DNA from: DTU015 sp964406505 | GTDB taxonomy: Bacteria > Bacillota > Sulfobacillia > Fermentithermobacillales > Fermentithermobacillaceae | Assembly: GCA_964406505.1 (NCBI GenBank) | Contig: CAYORX010000027.1 | Coordinates: 1 to 18,949 of the forward strand | Direction of reading: 5' to 3' | Length of the DNA: 18,949 nucleotides | Shown here: piece by piece, positions 6,987-14,594 of the stretch | How the letters are laid out: each line of letters begins with the position of its first letter | Numbering within the stretch: the first letter of the stretch is position 1 | Made by a program: the position numbers and the translations under genes | The notes under the pieces: generated by a model | Databases searched by the model: none | Told to the model about the DNA's origin: nothing | The model's input: the letters and a program-made list of their open reading frames with translations, nothing else

Positions 6987-9464
6987 ATGAGTGGAAGGCA
7001 AAGATATACAGAACGTGCAATGAAAGTTCTTACATGGGCACAAGAAGAAGCTAAAAGCCGTGGTGCCCAAACTATGGATAGTGAGCATATATTGCTGGGG
7101 CTGTTGAGGGAACGGGGAAGCGTCGCGCTTTTAGTGTTGGAGAGCGTAGGTATTGAGCCTGCGGAAATTAAAACCGAGATAGAAAAGTCAATCGAGATTA
7201 AACCTGCTGTGCCTTCTATTGATGCGGTCACCAAATCGGCAAAGAAAGTCTTGCATTTGTTACCTGAAGAAGCAGATGGTTTGGGCCATTCTTATATAGG
7301 CACGGAACATATACTTTTAGGTTTAATACGTGAGGAAGAAGGGTTGGCATCACGCATACTAACTCGTTTGGGTGCAGAATACGACGAGGTTAGAAACGAA
7401 ATTGTGAAACGTGTTGGCGGAGAAATCGTCAAACAACGTCCGAGTAAGCATGCTAGGGTTAAGCGCACTCAAACGCCAACGCTTGATACGTATGGTCGGG
7501 ATCTTACCGAGTTAGCTAAAGAAGATAAACTCGATCCGGTAATCGGTAGGGAACGAGAAGTTGAGCGGGTTATTCAAATTCTTTCAAGAAGGACTAAAAA
7601 CAATCCTGTATTGATCGGAGAGCCGGGTGTTGGCAAGACTGCAATAGCGGAAGGTTTAGCTCAGGACGTAAATGCGGGAATGGTGCCAGAGATGCTTCGC
7701 GGTAAGCGTGTCATTACATTAGATTTAGCCGCATTGGTAGCGGGAACGAAATACAGAGGTGAGTTTGAGGAACGTCTCAAAAAAGTGCTTGAAGAAATAA
7801 AGCGGTCTGGCGATGTAATTTTATTCATCGATGAAATGCACAATATAATAGGCGCAGGTGCGGCTGAAGGTTCCATAGATGCTTCTAGTATACTTAAACC
7901 AATGTTGTCTAGGGGAGAACTACAATGCATAGGGGCTACTACGCTTGATGAATATAGAAAACATGTGGAAAAGGACGCAGCTTTAGAAAGAAGATTCCAA
8001 CCGGTTTTAGTGTCAGAACCTAGCGTAGATGAAACCATTGAGATATTAAAAGGAATTAAAGATAGGTATGAGTCGCATCATGGAGTACAATACACTGATG
8101 AAGCGCTTGAAATAGCGTCTAATTTGTCAGACAGGTATGTTTCCGATAGATTCTTGCCCGATAAAGCAATTGATCTAATAGATGAAGCAGGTTCCAGAGT
8201 ACGTATGAGAGCGTTTGAAGCCCCTAAAGATTTAAGGGAACTTGAATTAAAATTGGAAGATTTGATTCAAGAAAAGGAAGATGCTGTAGCGACTCAGAAA
8301 TTTGAAAAAGCTGCGGAACTAAGAGATGAAGAACAACGTTTAAAGCAGCTTATAGATGAAAAGAGAAAAACATGGAAGATCAATGATATTCCTGAAAAGA
8401 CTACAGTGACGGCTGATGACATAGCTTCGATCGTGGCAGATTGGACCGGTATACCCGTTAGAAGGTTGGCGGCAGGTGAATCTCAAAGGTTACTGAACTT
8501 AGAAGATGAACTTCATAAGCGCGTTGTTGGTCAAAACGATGCAGTTGAGGCAGTGTCTAGAGCTGTGCGAAGATCCAGGGCAGGGCTTAAAGATCCTGCA
8601 CGTCCAATAGGTTCCTTTATTTTTCTAGGGCCTACCGGGGTTGGGAAGACTGAGCTGGCTCGTGCCTTGGCCCAAGTACTTTTTGACGATGAAGATGCCA
8701 TGATTCGACTAGACATGTCGGAATATCAAGAGCGACATACTGTTTCTAGACTTGTTGGAGCGCCTCCCGGTTATGTAGGCTATGACGAAGGTGGGCAACT
8801 TACCGAATCCGTTCGTAGGCGGCCTTATTCGGTAATTTTGCTTGACGAAATAGAAAAAGCACATCCGGATGTTTTCAACGTATTATTACAGGTGCTTGAA
8901 GATGGTAGGCTTACCGAGGCACAAGGCCGTACTGTGGATTTCAGAAATTCTGTTATTATCATGACGTCTAATGCAGGTGCTGAAGCTATTCATGGGAAAG
9001 CGGTTTTAGGGTTCACCGTGGAAAAGGATACTCGACGCGTGCACGATGAAATGAAATCGCGTGTGATGGACGCAGTCAAAAGGATCTTTAGACCGGAATT
9101 TGTGAACAGGGTAGATGAAATCATCGTATTTCATTCGTTGTCTACAGAACATTTAAAGCAAATTGTCAACTTACAATTGAAAGATGTTGAACAAAGGCTA
9201 TATGAATCGGCGGGTTTAACTATGGAAGTATCTGAACCAGCTAAAGCAAAAATGATCGAAGAAGGAACCGATCCCGATTATGGGGCTAGGCCCTTAAGAA
9301 GAGCAATTCAGCGATTGTTAGAAGATCCTCTTTCAGATATGGTTCTGAAAGGTGATCTTAAGAAAGTTGAGAAAGTGCAAGTGGGCTTAGGGGAAGATGG
9401 CAAACTTAAGTTCACTCCGTTGACTATCGCGTCTGGTGAATTGGTTAAAGAAACCGTGGAGTAA
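6987..9464 (+). CDS. clpC: ATP-dependent unfoldase ClpC
   Basis: 825-aa Hsp100 AAA+ protein that unfolds proteins for ClpP and recognises phosphoarginine-marked clients. Order of domains: N-terminal Clp_N double repeat (about 1-145); AAA-1 with Walker A GEPGVGKT (211-218) and Walker B VILFIDE (277-283); the middle UVR-type coiled coil (about 420-455), which binds MecA or McsB adaptors; AAA-2 with GPTGVGKT (548-555) and VILLDE (616-621); and a C-terminal ClpB-D2 small domain. A VLGF segment after the AAA-2 core fits the ClpP-docking loop. The start is ATG 6987 after AAGGGGG. The gene is 29 bp from mcsB and shares the CtsR-controlled promoter. Confidence 0.97.
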   Translation: MSGRQRYTERAMKVLTWAQEEAKSRGAQTMDSEHILLGLLRERGSVALLVLESVGIEPAEIKTEIEKSIEIKPAVPSIDAVTKSAKKVLHLLPEEADGLGHSYIGTEHILLGLIREEEGLASRILTRLGAEYDEVRNEIVKRVGGEIVKQRPSKHARVKRTQTPTLDTYGRDLTELAKEDKLDPVIGREREVERVIQILSRRTKNNPVLIGEPGVGKTAIAEGLAQDVNAGMVPEMLRGKRVITLDLAALVAGTKYRGEFEERLKKVLEEIKRSGDVILFIDEMHNIIGAGAAEGSIDASSILKPMLSRGELQCIGATTLDEYRKHVEKDAALERRFQPVLVSEPSVDETIEILKGIKDRYESHHGVQYTDEALEIASNLSDRYVSDRFLPDKAIDLIDEAGSRVRMRAFEAPKDLRELELKLEDLIQEKEDAVATQKFEKAAELRDEEQRLKQLIDEKRKTWKINDIPEKTTVTADDIASIVADWTGIPVRRLAAGESQRLLNLEDELHKRVVGQNDAVEAVSRAVRRSRAGLKDPARPIGSFIFLGPTGVGKTELARALAQVLFDDEDAMIRLDMSEYQERHTVSRLVGAPPGYVGYDEGGQLTESVRRRPYSVILLDEIEKAHPDVFNVLLQVLEDGRLTEAQGRTVDFRNSVIIMTSNAGAEAIHGKAVLGFTVEKDTRRVHDEMKSRVMDAVKRIFRPEFVNRVDEIIVFHSLSTEHLKQIVNLQLKDVEQRLYESAGLTMEVSEPAKAKMIEEGTDPDYGARPLRRAIQRLLEDPLSDMVLKGDLKKVEKVQVGLGEDGKLKFTPLTIASGELVKETVE

Positions 9465-9466
9465 AA

Positions 9467-9484
9467 CCCTTTAATGAGAAAGGG
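9467..9484 (+). other. Small hairpin between clpC and radA
   Basis: CCCTTT (9467-9472) and AAAGGG (9479-9484) form a 6-bp stem with a 6-nt loop directly after the clpC stop codon. No T-run follows, so it is not a classical terminator. It may protect the 3' end of the clpC message or simply be chance. Confidence 0.3.
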
Positions 9485-9534
9485 AAACTCAAAGGCGGCA
9501 TAGAAATCTTCGTGAGAAAGGTAGTGAAGTAACT

Positions 9535-10902
9535 ATGTCGCCTTCTGGTTTCAGAAATAGATTCGTGTGCTCAAACTGCGGATATCAATCACCGCGATGG
9601 TATGGACGATGTCCTGAATGTGGACAATGGAACTCTCTTGAAAAACAAGAAAGCGTTTTAAAGAAACAAGGTCGTAAAGCGCAGTCTAAAGTCGTGAAAC
9701 CTGTAATTTTATCTAAGTCGGTCCCACAGAATATGCAAAGGTTTTCTAGTGGGTTTGCTGAATTTGATAGAACGATTGGTGGCGGTTTTGTGCCAGGCTC
9801 TTTAATGCTGCTCGGCGGTGAACCAGGAATAGGAAAGTCTACGTTCTTATTGTCGGTGGCAAACAAAACGGCCTTATCTGGTGGATGTTCGCTTTATATA
9901 TCCGGGGAAGAATCACTGAGCCAGGTGAAACTTCGTGCTGATAGATTGGGTGTTAAATGCGAGGATTTGTATTTTGCCAGTGAGAATAACGTCGACGCTA
10001 TTATCCATATGTGTTTGCAGGTTAAGCCTAAATTTTTAGTTGTAGATTCTATTCAAACCTGTGAAGATCCCTCAATAGACTCGCTACCTGGAAGCCCGGC
10101 ACAAATCCGATCTTGTGCAGTTAAATTTCAGGAATATGCAAAATCTGAAAACGTTACTACAATTTTAGCTGGACATACAGTAAAGTCAGGAGATCTTGCA
10201 GGTCCCAAGCTATTAGAACATCTTGTAGACACAGTGCTGTATTTCGAAGGCCAATTGAGCCATCTATATCGCATCATTAGAGCGCGTAAAAATCGTTTTG
10301 GGGCTACTAATGAAGTTGCAGTTTTTCAAATGGGTAAAAGTGGACTTGTAGAGATAGAAAACCCGTCGGAATTCTTTCTTTCTGAAAGGATTGAAGATCG
10401 TCCTGGATGTTGTGTGGCTGCATGTATCCAAGGTAACAAGCCTGTTTTGGTCGAAGTACAAGCGCTCGTAACGCCATGCCTGTATGGAACGCCAAGGCGG
10501 ATAGCAGGCGAAACTGATCGGCAAAAGTTGCTTTTGATTGCAGCGGTAATATCTAAATACGTTGCTTCCCAACTAGACAATATGGATATATTCGTTAAAG
10601 TTGCCGGAGGTGCCAGGGTTAGCGAGCCAGGGATCGATCTTGCTTGTGCGATAGCTATTGTATCGAGTTGTTATGATATTCCTGTGCGCCGTGACATTGC
10701 TTGCTTTGGTGAGATCGGGCTTTCAGGAGAAATCAGAATGGTTCCGCGTATGGAAGACAGAGTTAAGGAAGCATTGCGCCTAGGCTTTGCGAAAGTGCTT
10801 GTACCAGACAGATTTATGAGGGATTGCAAGCTTTCAGAAATAACAGGCGCTTCTACAGTTGAAGAAGGGATACGAAACGCCTTAACAAAAACTAAACCTT
10901 AA
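9535..10902 (+). CDS. radA: DNA repair protein RadA
   Basis: 455-aa RadA/Sms, a RecA-like ATPase and DnaB-like helicase that extends or resolves recombination intermediates. The N-terminal zinc finger uses Cys12, Cys15, Cys26 and Cys29. The ATPase has Walker A GGEPGIGKST (94-103), the RadA-specific KNRFG motif is at 252-256, and the C-terminal third is Lon-protease-like (about 290-455). The start is ATG 9535 with a modest ribosome-binding sequence AAAGGTAGTGAAG. The 70-bp gap after clpC holds a small CCCTTT/AAAGGG hairpin (9467-9484) with no U-tract, so read-through from clpC is likely. disA, which often follows radA in Firmicutes, is absent here. Confidence 0.96.
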   Translation: MSPSGFRNRFVCSNCGYQSPRWYGRCPECGQWNSLEKQESVLKKQGRKAQSKVVKPVILSKSVPQNMQRFSSGFAEFDRTIGGGFVPGSLMLLGGEPGIGKSTFLLSVANKTALSGGCSLYISGEESLSQVKLRADRLGVKCEDLYFASENNVDAIIHMCLQVKPKFLVVDSIQTCEDPSIDSLPGSPAQIRSCAVKFQEYAKSENVTTILAGHTVKSGDLAGPKLLEHLVDTVLYFEGQLSHLYRIIRARKNRFGATNEVAVFQMGKSGLVEIENPSEFFLSERIEDRPGCCVAACIQGNKPVLVEVQALVTPCLYGTPRRIAGETDRQKLLLIAAVISKYVASQLDNMDIFVKVAGGARVSEPGIDLACAIAIVSSCYDIPVRRDIACFGEIGLSGEIRMVPRMEDRVKEALRLGFAKVLVPDRFMRDCKLSEITGASTVEEGIRNALTKTKP

Positions 10903-10916
10903 TTATATTACCCTGC

Positions 10917-11315
10917 TTATGAAAAGTTAAAAATACCTAGGCATGTCACGCGTTCCTGTTCTTTGGACAGTATGTTTAACAAGTTAAGATCGAGTACATT
11001 ACATAGTGCAGCTAGATAAAATAGGGTTCTTCCAATTTCATCTTCGAGGATTTCAGCACAATATTCACAAAGTTCTCCTTCAACATGATTTTTCATGTAT
11101 TCACTGATTGAAGTCAATGTATCTATATCAGCGGGGATTGTTTGTTTAGCTGCGTTGATTTGGATGCAGCCGCACGATGTGACTGCCTTTGCTACTGCCC
11201 GATTAACCCGGCTGGTAGATTCGTTTAATTTACTCAAAACATCGATGATGCTTTTATGCCGGATTAGATATTTGTCGACAGCTTCTTGAAATCTATCACA
11301 AAGCAGATCGTCCAC
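10917..11315 (-). CDS. Conserved clostridial-type protein of unknown function, Cys-rich
   Basis: 132-aa, soluble, predicted mostly helical. I recognise it as a small protein often found near radA in Clostridia, but no function is known to me. Seven cysteines: Cys6, a CGC motif at 48-50, a CEYC motif at 83-86, Cys105 and Cys125. CGC plus CXXC could bind a metal or form disulfides. The segment EIGRTLFYLAALCNVLDLNL (94-113) resembles the helix of MazG-like all-alpha NTP pyrophosphohydrolases, but the acidic EXXE/EXXD metal motif is not clear. The start is GTG 11315 after AGAGGTGAG. It ends 14 bp from the convergent radA and may be read from the tRNA-Ala promoter upstream. Confidence 0.75.
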   Translation of the reverse strand: MDDLLCDRFQEAVDKYLIRHKSIIDVLSKLNESTSRVNRAVAKAVTSCGCIQINAAKQTIPADIDTLTSISEYMKNHVEGELCEYCAEILEDEIGRTLFYLAALCNVLDLNLLNILSKEQERVTCLGIFNFS

Positions 11316-11352
11316 TATATCTCACCTCTTACAAGGTTTCGAAGGAATGTCC

Positions 11353-11427
11353 TGGTGGACGTGGCGGGATTCGAACCCGCGACTTTTCGGATGCGAACCG
11401 AACGCTCTCCCTCTGAGCCACACGCCC
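11353..11427 (-). tRNA. tRNA-Ala (anticodon CGC)
   Basis: 75-nt cloverleaf with encoded CCA end. The acceptor stem GGGCGTG/CACGTCC includes the G3-U70 wobble that defines alanine tRNAs. The D stem is GCTC/GAGC, the anticodon stem TTCGG/CCGAA with loop TTCGCAT, and the T arm GCGGG-TTCGAAT-CCCGC. The anticodon CGC (complement of 11393-11395) reads GCG codons. It is a less common isoacceptor beside the general UGC one. Confidence 0.95.
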
Positions 11428-11452
11428 ACATTAGCCCTTAGTTCGTAAACCA

Positions 11453-11481
11453 ATTTTACTTTAGCCGGAATTAAGAGTCAA
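11453..11481 (-). promoter_or_regulatory. Promoter of tRNA-Ala
   Basis: On the minus strand TTGACT (complement of 11476-11481) and TAAAAT (complement of 11453-11458) are 17 bp apart. Transcription would start about 20 nt before the tRNA. It lies between carD and the tRNA, so the tRNA, and possibly the gene after it, can be transcribed separately from carD. Confidence 0.6.
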
Positions 11482-11491
11482 GAAAAGCGTC

Positions 11492-11968
11492 TTATCTAAG
11501 AATATCTTCGATTATGTTGTCTGCTTCTTCTTTGTCCCAATCGCTTGCAAGAATAAGCTCAGATAAAAGAATTTCTTTTGCGCTTTCAAGCATTTTCCGC
11601 TCGCCTGTAGACAAACCTCGTTCTCTGTTTCTAGCAGCTAGGTTTCTTACGACGCGAGCCACTTCAAATATGTCACCGGTTTTTATTCTTTCAAAATTAT
11701 TACGATAACGCCTGTTCCAATTAGATGACATAGGTGTGGCTTCTTGTTTTAAAATATTTAGCACTTCATCTATCTGGGGAAATTCTATTATGCTACGAAG
11801 TCCGACCTCTTCGGTATTATCAACGGGAATCATGACCTTCATATTTCTAATAGGCAGTTGCAATACGTAGTATTTATGTGTTTTGCTAAGAATCTCCTTT
11901 TGCTCGATGCTTTCTATAATTCCGGCACCATGCATTGGATATACTACACGGTCTCCAACCCTAAACAT
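11492..11968 (-). CDS. carD: CarD/CdnL-family transcription regulator
   Basis: 158-aa CarD-family protein. Members bind the RNA polymerase beta subunit through an N-terminal Tudor-like domain also found in Mfd, and stabilise open complexes, often at rRNA promoters. The N-terminus FRVGDRVVYPMHGAGIIESI is the typical RNAP-interaction domain (about 1-60). The helical C-terminal domain (about 70-158) contains WNRRYRNNFERIKTG and a basic VRNLAARNRERGL segment that contacts upstream DNA. The start is ATG 11968 after TGGAGGT. It is divergent from the PIN-TRAM gene. It is CarD-only, too short for Mfd. Confidence 0.92.
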   Translation of the reverse strand: MFRVGDRVVYPMHGAGIIESIEQKEILSKTHKYYVLQLPIRNMKVMIPVDNTEEVGLRSIIEFPQIDEVLNILKQEATPMSSNWNRRYRNNFERIKTGDIFEVARVVRNLAARNRERGLSTGERKMLESAKEILLSELILASDWDKEEADNIIEDILR

Positions 11969-12001
11969 TGTTATACCTCCAGATGCATTTTAGGCTAAAA
12001 G

Positions 12002-12030
12002 ATCATACCATTATCTGGGTAACTGGTCAA
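12002..12030 (-). promoter_or_regulatory. Promoter of carD
   Basis: On the minus strand TTGACC (complement of 12025-12030) and TATGAT (complement of 12002-12007) are 17 bp apart, one mismatch in each hexamer. It lies 34 bp upstream of the carD start codon, in the divergent region shared with the PIN-TRAM gene. Confidence 0.7.
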
Positions 12031-12095
12031 ATTAAAACAGTCTGCATGTTTACCTGTTCAGTATTATAATTCAAGGTATAATCGAATAACTAATT

Positions 12096-12124
12096 TTGTT
12101 TCAAGTTAGCCTTTGACATATAAT
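12096..12124 (+). promoter_or_regulatory. Promoter of the PIN-TRAM/ispDF/cysS run
   Basis: TTGTTT (12096-12101) and a perfect TATAAT (12119-12124) are 17 bp apart. The start codon I favour (12162) lies about 38 bp downstream, behind a near-perfect Shine-Dalgarno. The -10 abuts the ATG of the longer open frame, which argues against that longer start. Confidence 0.65.
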
Positions 12125-12161
12125 GATGTCAGCTAGCAGTGTTTTAAGGAGGTGTAGGAAC

Positions 12162-13283
12162 TTGGACAAAGCTAAGAGATATTTCGCCATATTAGGTGCT
12201 ATTACAGGTGGAATATCTGGTTTTTACCTTCTAATTCCTCTTGGACTATTCTTTAAGCGGGAATTTGCTATCTTTGAATCAAGCGGAATTATTTTGTTTT
12301 TGGCCACGATAGTTTCAGTGCTTTTCTTCTTTGTTGGCCCGCCTGTAGCGATAATAGTGAAAAAAAGCGTGAAATGGTTAGAAAACCACATGGTCAAAAT
12401 GGCACTTCAGGATATTCTGGTTGGGGTTGGCGGACTTATAATTGGCCTTATAATATCTAACTTAATCACGCCATCCTTAAAAGGAATACCGATCGTCGGC
12501 AGCATACTTCCTTTCATTGCCATGGTTCTACTTGGATATATTGGCATAGTGGTTGCGCGAAGTAAAAAGGAAGATCTATTTGCTATAAGCCCGCAGGGAT
12601 TCCGCAATATAACGAAAACTTTGTCGGGGGCAAAGAAGAAAAACCCGGCGGCAGAAGGTGGGTTTTCCACAGGAAAAATCCTCGATACCAGCACTATTAT
12701 AGATGGTCGAATAGCAGATGTTTGTAGAACAGGGTTTTTGGAAGGGCCTGTAATCATTCCTAATTTCGTTTTAGACGAACTCAGGCACATCGCAGATTCG
12801 TCAGATAATTTAAAGCGTAATAGGGGGCGAAGGGGTCTTGATATTTTAAATCAAATGCAAAAAGAAGCTTGTGTTGAGGTATTAATGCAAGATTGGGATG
12901 AGGATGCCGATTCTGAAGTAGATTTGCAGCTGTTAAAGATGGCAAAAGCTACAGGAGCCCTTATCATTACAACTGACTTTAACCTTGCGAAAATAGCGGA
13001 ATTTCAAGAGGTAGGCGTTTTGAACATTAATCGTCTTGCTAATGCTCTTAAGCCTATCGTTTCTGCGGGCGAAGAGCTCGTAATACAGATAATAAAAGAA
13101 GGCAAAGAAGCTGGGCAAGGCATAGGGTATTTGGAGGACGGCACAATGGTTGTTGTAGAACAAGCTAAAAAATTCGTGGGTAAGGATATACCCATAGTGG
13201 TGACAAATTGCCATACTACGCCTGCAGGACGTATGATATTTGGAAAATTTAACGCAGGCGATTGGGCCGATGAGCATGAGTGA
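12162..13283 (+). CDS. yacL: Membrane PIN-TRAM domain protein (YacL family)
   Basis: 373-aa integral membrane protein with a cytoplasmic nuclease-like domain. Four hydrophobic segments (about 8-31, 42-66, 82-104, 111-132) come first. A PIN domain starts near residue 173 with ILDTSTIIDGRI (Asp175), with further acidic positions in LDEL, VDLQLL and TTDFN; these are the usual metal-binding residues of PIN RNases. A C-terminal TRAM domain (about 300-365) is a small RNA-binding fold. The biological substrate of this family is not established. The start is TTG 12162 after AAGGAGGTG (12146-12154); an ATG at 12123 lies inside the promoter. Its end overlaps ispDF by 8 bp (ATGAGTGA), implying translational coupling. 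Confidence 0.9.
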   Translation: MDKAKRYFAILGAITGGISGFYLLIPLGLFFKREFAIFESSGIILFLATIVSVLFFFVGPPVAIIVKKSVKWLENHMVKMALQDILVGVGGLIIGLIISNLITPSLKGIPIVGSILPFIAMVLLGYIGIVVARSKKEDLFAISPQGFRNITKTLSGAKKKNPAAEGGFSTGKILDTSTIIDGRIADVCRTGFLEGPVIIPNFVLDELRHIADSSDNLKRNRGRRGLDILNQMQKEACVEVLMQDWDEDADSEVDLQLLKMAKATGALIITTDFNLAKIAEFQEVGVLNINRLANALKPIVSAGEELVIQIIKEGKEAGQGIGYLEDGTMVVVEQAKKFVGKDIPIVVTNCHTTPAGRMIFGKFNAGDWADEHE

Positions 13284-14592
13284 CCAACTTTGGGCTGTGA
13301 TCCCTGCTGCCGGACTAGGTACGCGGTTTGGCGGAAAACGACCGAAGCAATTTGCTAAGATTGGCGGCAAAACCGTGTTAGAATGGACGACTGACAGAGT
13401 TTCATCTATGCCCTTTGTAGCAGGTATCGTTATTGCACTACCTTTAGAATACAAGGAACATGAATCAGTAAAACAAATAAAGCGAAAATTAACATCTAGA
13501 GATCAGGTCGATTTAGTTATTACAACTGGTGGTGCGACGCGACAAGAAACAGTGCGGTTATCGTTGAAAGATATTCCGTCTTGCGTGAGGTGGGTTATGA
13601 TTCATGATGCTGCACGTCCGTTTATAACGGAAGCACTTACAACTCGCGTATTTCTTGCAGCGAAAAAATGGTCAGCGGCCATATGTGGAGATTATATTAC
13701 AGATACAGTGAAATCGGTAGTTTCCTTCCCTGACAAACAGATACTATTTGCACAAAACACTTTGTCTAGGGAAGGTATTATCGCTGTGCAAACTCCACAG
13801 ATTTTTGATTTGGAACTACTTAGACAATGTCATGAATCTGCAGTGCGCGATGGCTTTGTTGCTACGGATGATAGCCAATTGGTTGAGCATTTGGGGCACA
13901 AGGTGGTAATCGTTAAAGGCGAACGCACTAATTTTAAGATCACATTCCGTGAGGAATTTGAGATGGCTTCAGTATTGCTCAATGCGACGAATCTTTGTAA
14001 ATCGTCAAATGCTAAAATGCCTATGCCGGACAGTCAAACAGAAATACCAACTTTACGGCGTAATCATCCGGTTAAACCGCGCAAACTAAGGCGGCGAAAT
14101 GAGACACCTGTGCCGGTGGTAGGTTTTGGCTTTGATGTACATCCGTTAATCGTAGGTCGTGATTGTGTGTTGGGTGGCGTACATATTCCATCGTCCAAGG
14201 GACTTTTGGGTCATTCGGATGCAGATGTGTTGTGTCACGCGATAACCGACGCTATATTGGGTGCGGTAAATATGGGTGACATAGGGCAATGGTATCCATC
14301 CGATAGGCCTGAGTATAAAAACATAAACAGCCTTGAACTTTTAGCTAAAACCTGGGAAACTTTAAGGAAGATTGCAGAGCTTGTTCATCTAGATTGCACT
14401 TTAGTTGCCGAAGAACCTAGATTGGCACCGTATATGGAACGAATGAAGCACAATATCGCAAAAGCATTGTTGAGTCCAACTAGCAAGATTTCTATAAAGG
14501 CTGCTTCTCCGGAAAGACTTGGTAGCCTAGGAAAAGGAGACGGAATAGCTGTTTTTTGCGCTGCAACGTTAAATAGGAAGGGCGGGGTTTAG
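13276..14592 (+). CDS. ispDF: Bifunctional IspD-IspF (MEP pathway)
   Basis: 438-aa fusion of two enzymes of the methylerythritol phosphate pathway. The N-terminal domain (about 1-230) is 2-C-methyl-D-erythritol 4-phosphate cytidylyltransferase, with AAGLGTRFGGKRPKQF (11-26) for CTP. It is followed by a basic, probably flexible linker (about 235-280). The C-terminal domain (about 283-438) is 2-C-methyl-D-erythritol 2,4-cyclodiphosphate synthase; Asp287, His289 and His321 align with its zinc ligands, and LGHSDADVLCHAITDA is the hallmark. The two steps are not consecutive, since IspE acts between them. The start is ATG 13276, or 13270 two codons earlier; a further upstream extension is inside the previous gene. 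There is no strong Shine-Dalgarno, so translation probably depends on coupling. Confidence 0.93.
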   Translation: MSDQLWAVIPAAGLGTRFGGKRPKQFAKIGGKTVLEWTTDRVSSMPFVAGIVIALPLEYKEHESVKQIKRKLTSRDQVDLVITTGGATRQETVRLSLKDIPSCVRWVMIHDAARPFITEALTTRVFLAAKKWSAAICGDYITDTVKSVVSFPDKQILFAQNTLSREGIIAVQTPQIFDLELLRQCHESAVRDGFVATDDSQLVEHLGHKVVIVKGERTNFKITFREEFEMASVLLNATNLCKSSNAKMPMPDSQTEIPTLRRNHPVKPRKLRRRNETPVPVVGFGFDVHPLIVGRDCVLGGVHIPSSKGLLGHSDADVLCHAITDAILGAVNMGDIGQWYPSDRPEYKNINSLELLAKTWETLRKIAELVHLDCTLVAEEPRLAPYMERMKHNIAKALLSPTSKISIKAASPERLGSLGKGDGIAVFCAATLNRKGGV

Positions 14593-14594
14593 TT

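Noticed and set aside
7964..7972. TGTGGAAAA inside clpC as another DnaA box
   Set aside because: It is the weaker variant, single, inside coding sequence, and explained by codon use. It does not form a pair as in the 66-280 region.
7661..8038. Long minus-strand open frame opposite clpC
   Set aside because: It is a codon-composition shadow of clpC, with no start signals or recognisable protein. The same applies to the other frames opposite mcsB, radA, thyX and sigH.
12123..12161. Upstream ATG start for the PIN-TRAM protein
   Set aside because: It overlaps the -10 TATAAT and would come before the Shine-Dalgarno AAGGAGGTG at 12146-12154; TTG 12162 is placed correctly.
13240..13275. Longer IspDF start at 13240
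   Set aside because: It lies inside the TRAM domain of the previous gene. The extra residues are not part of IspD, whose usual N-terminus begins a few residues before the AAGLGTRFG motif.
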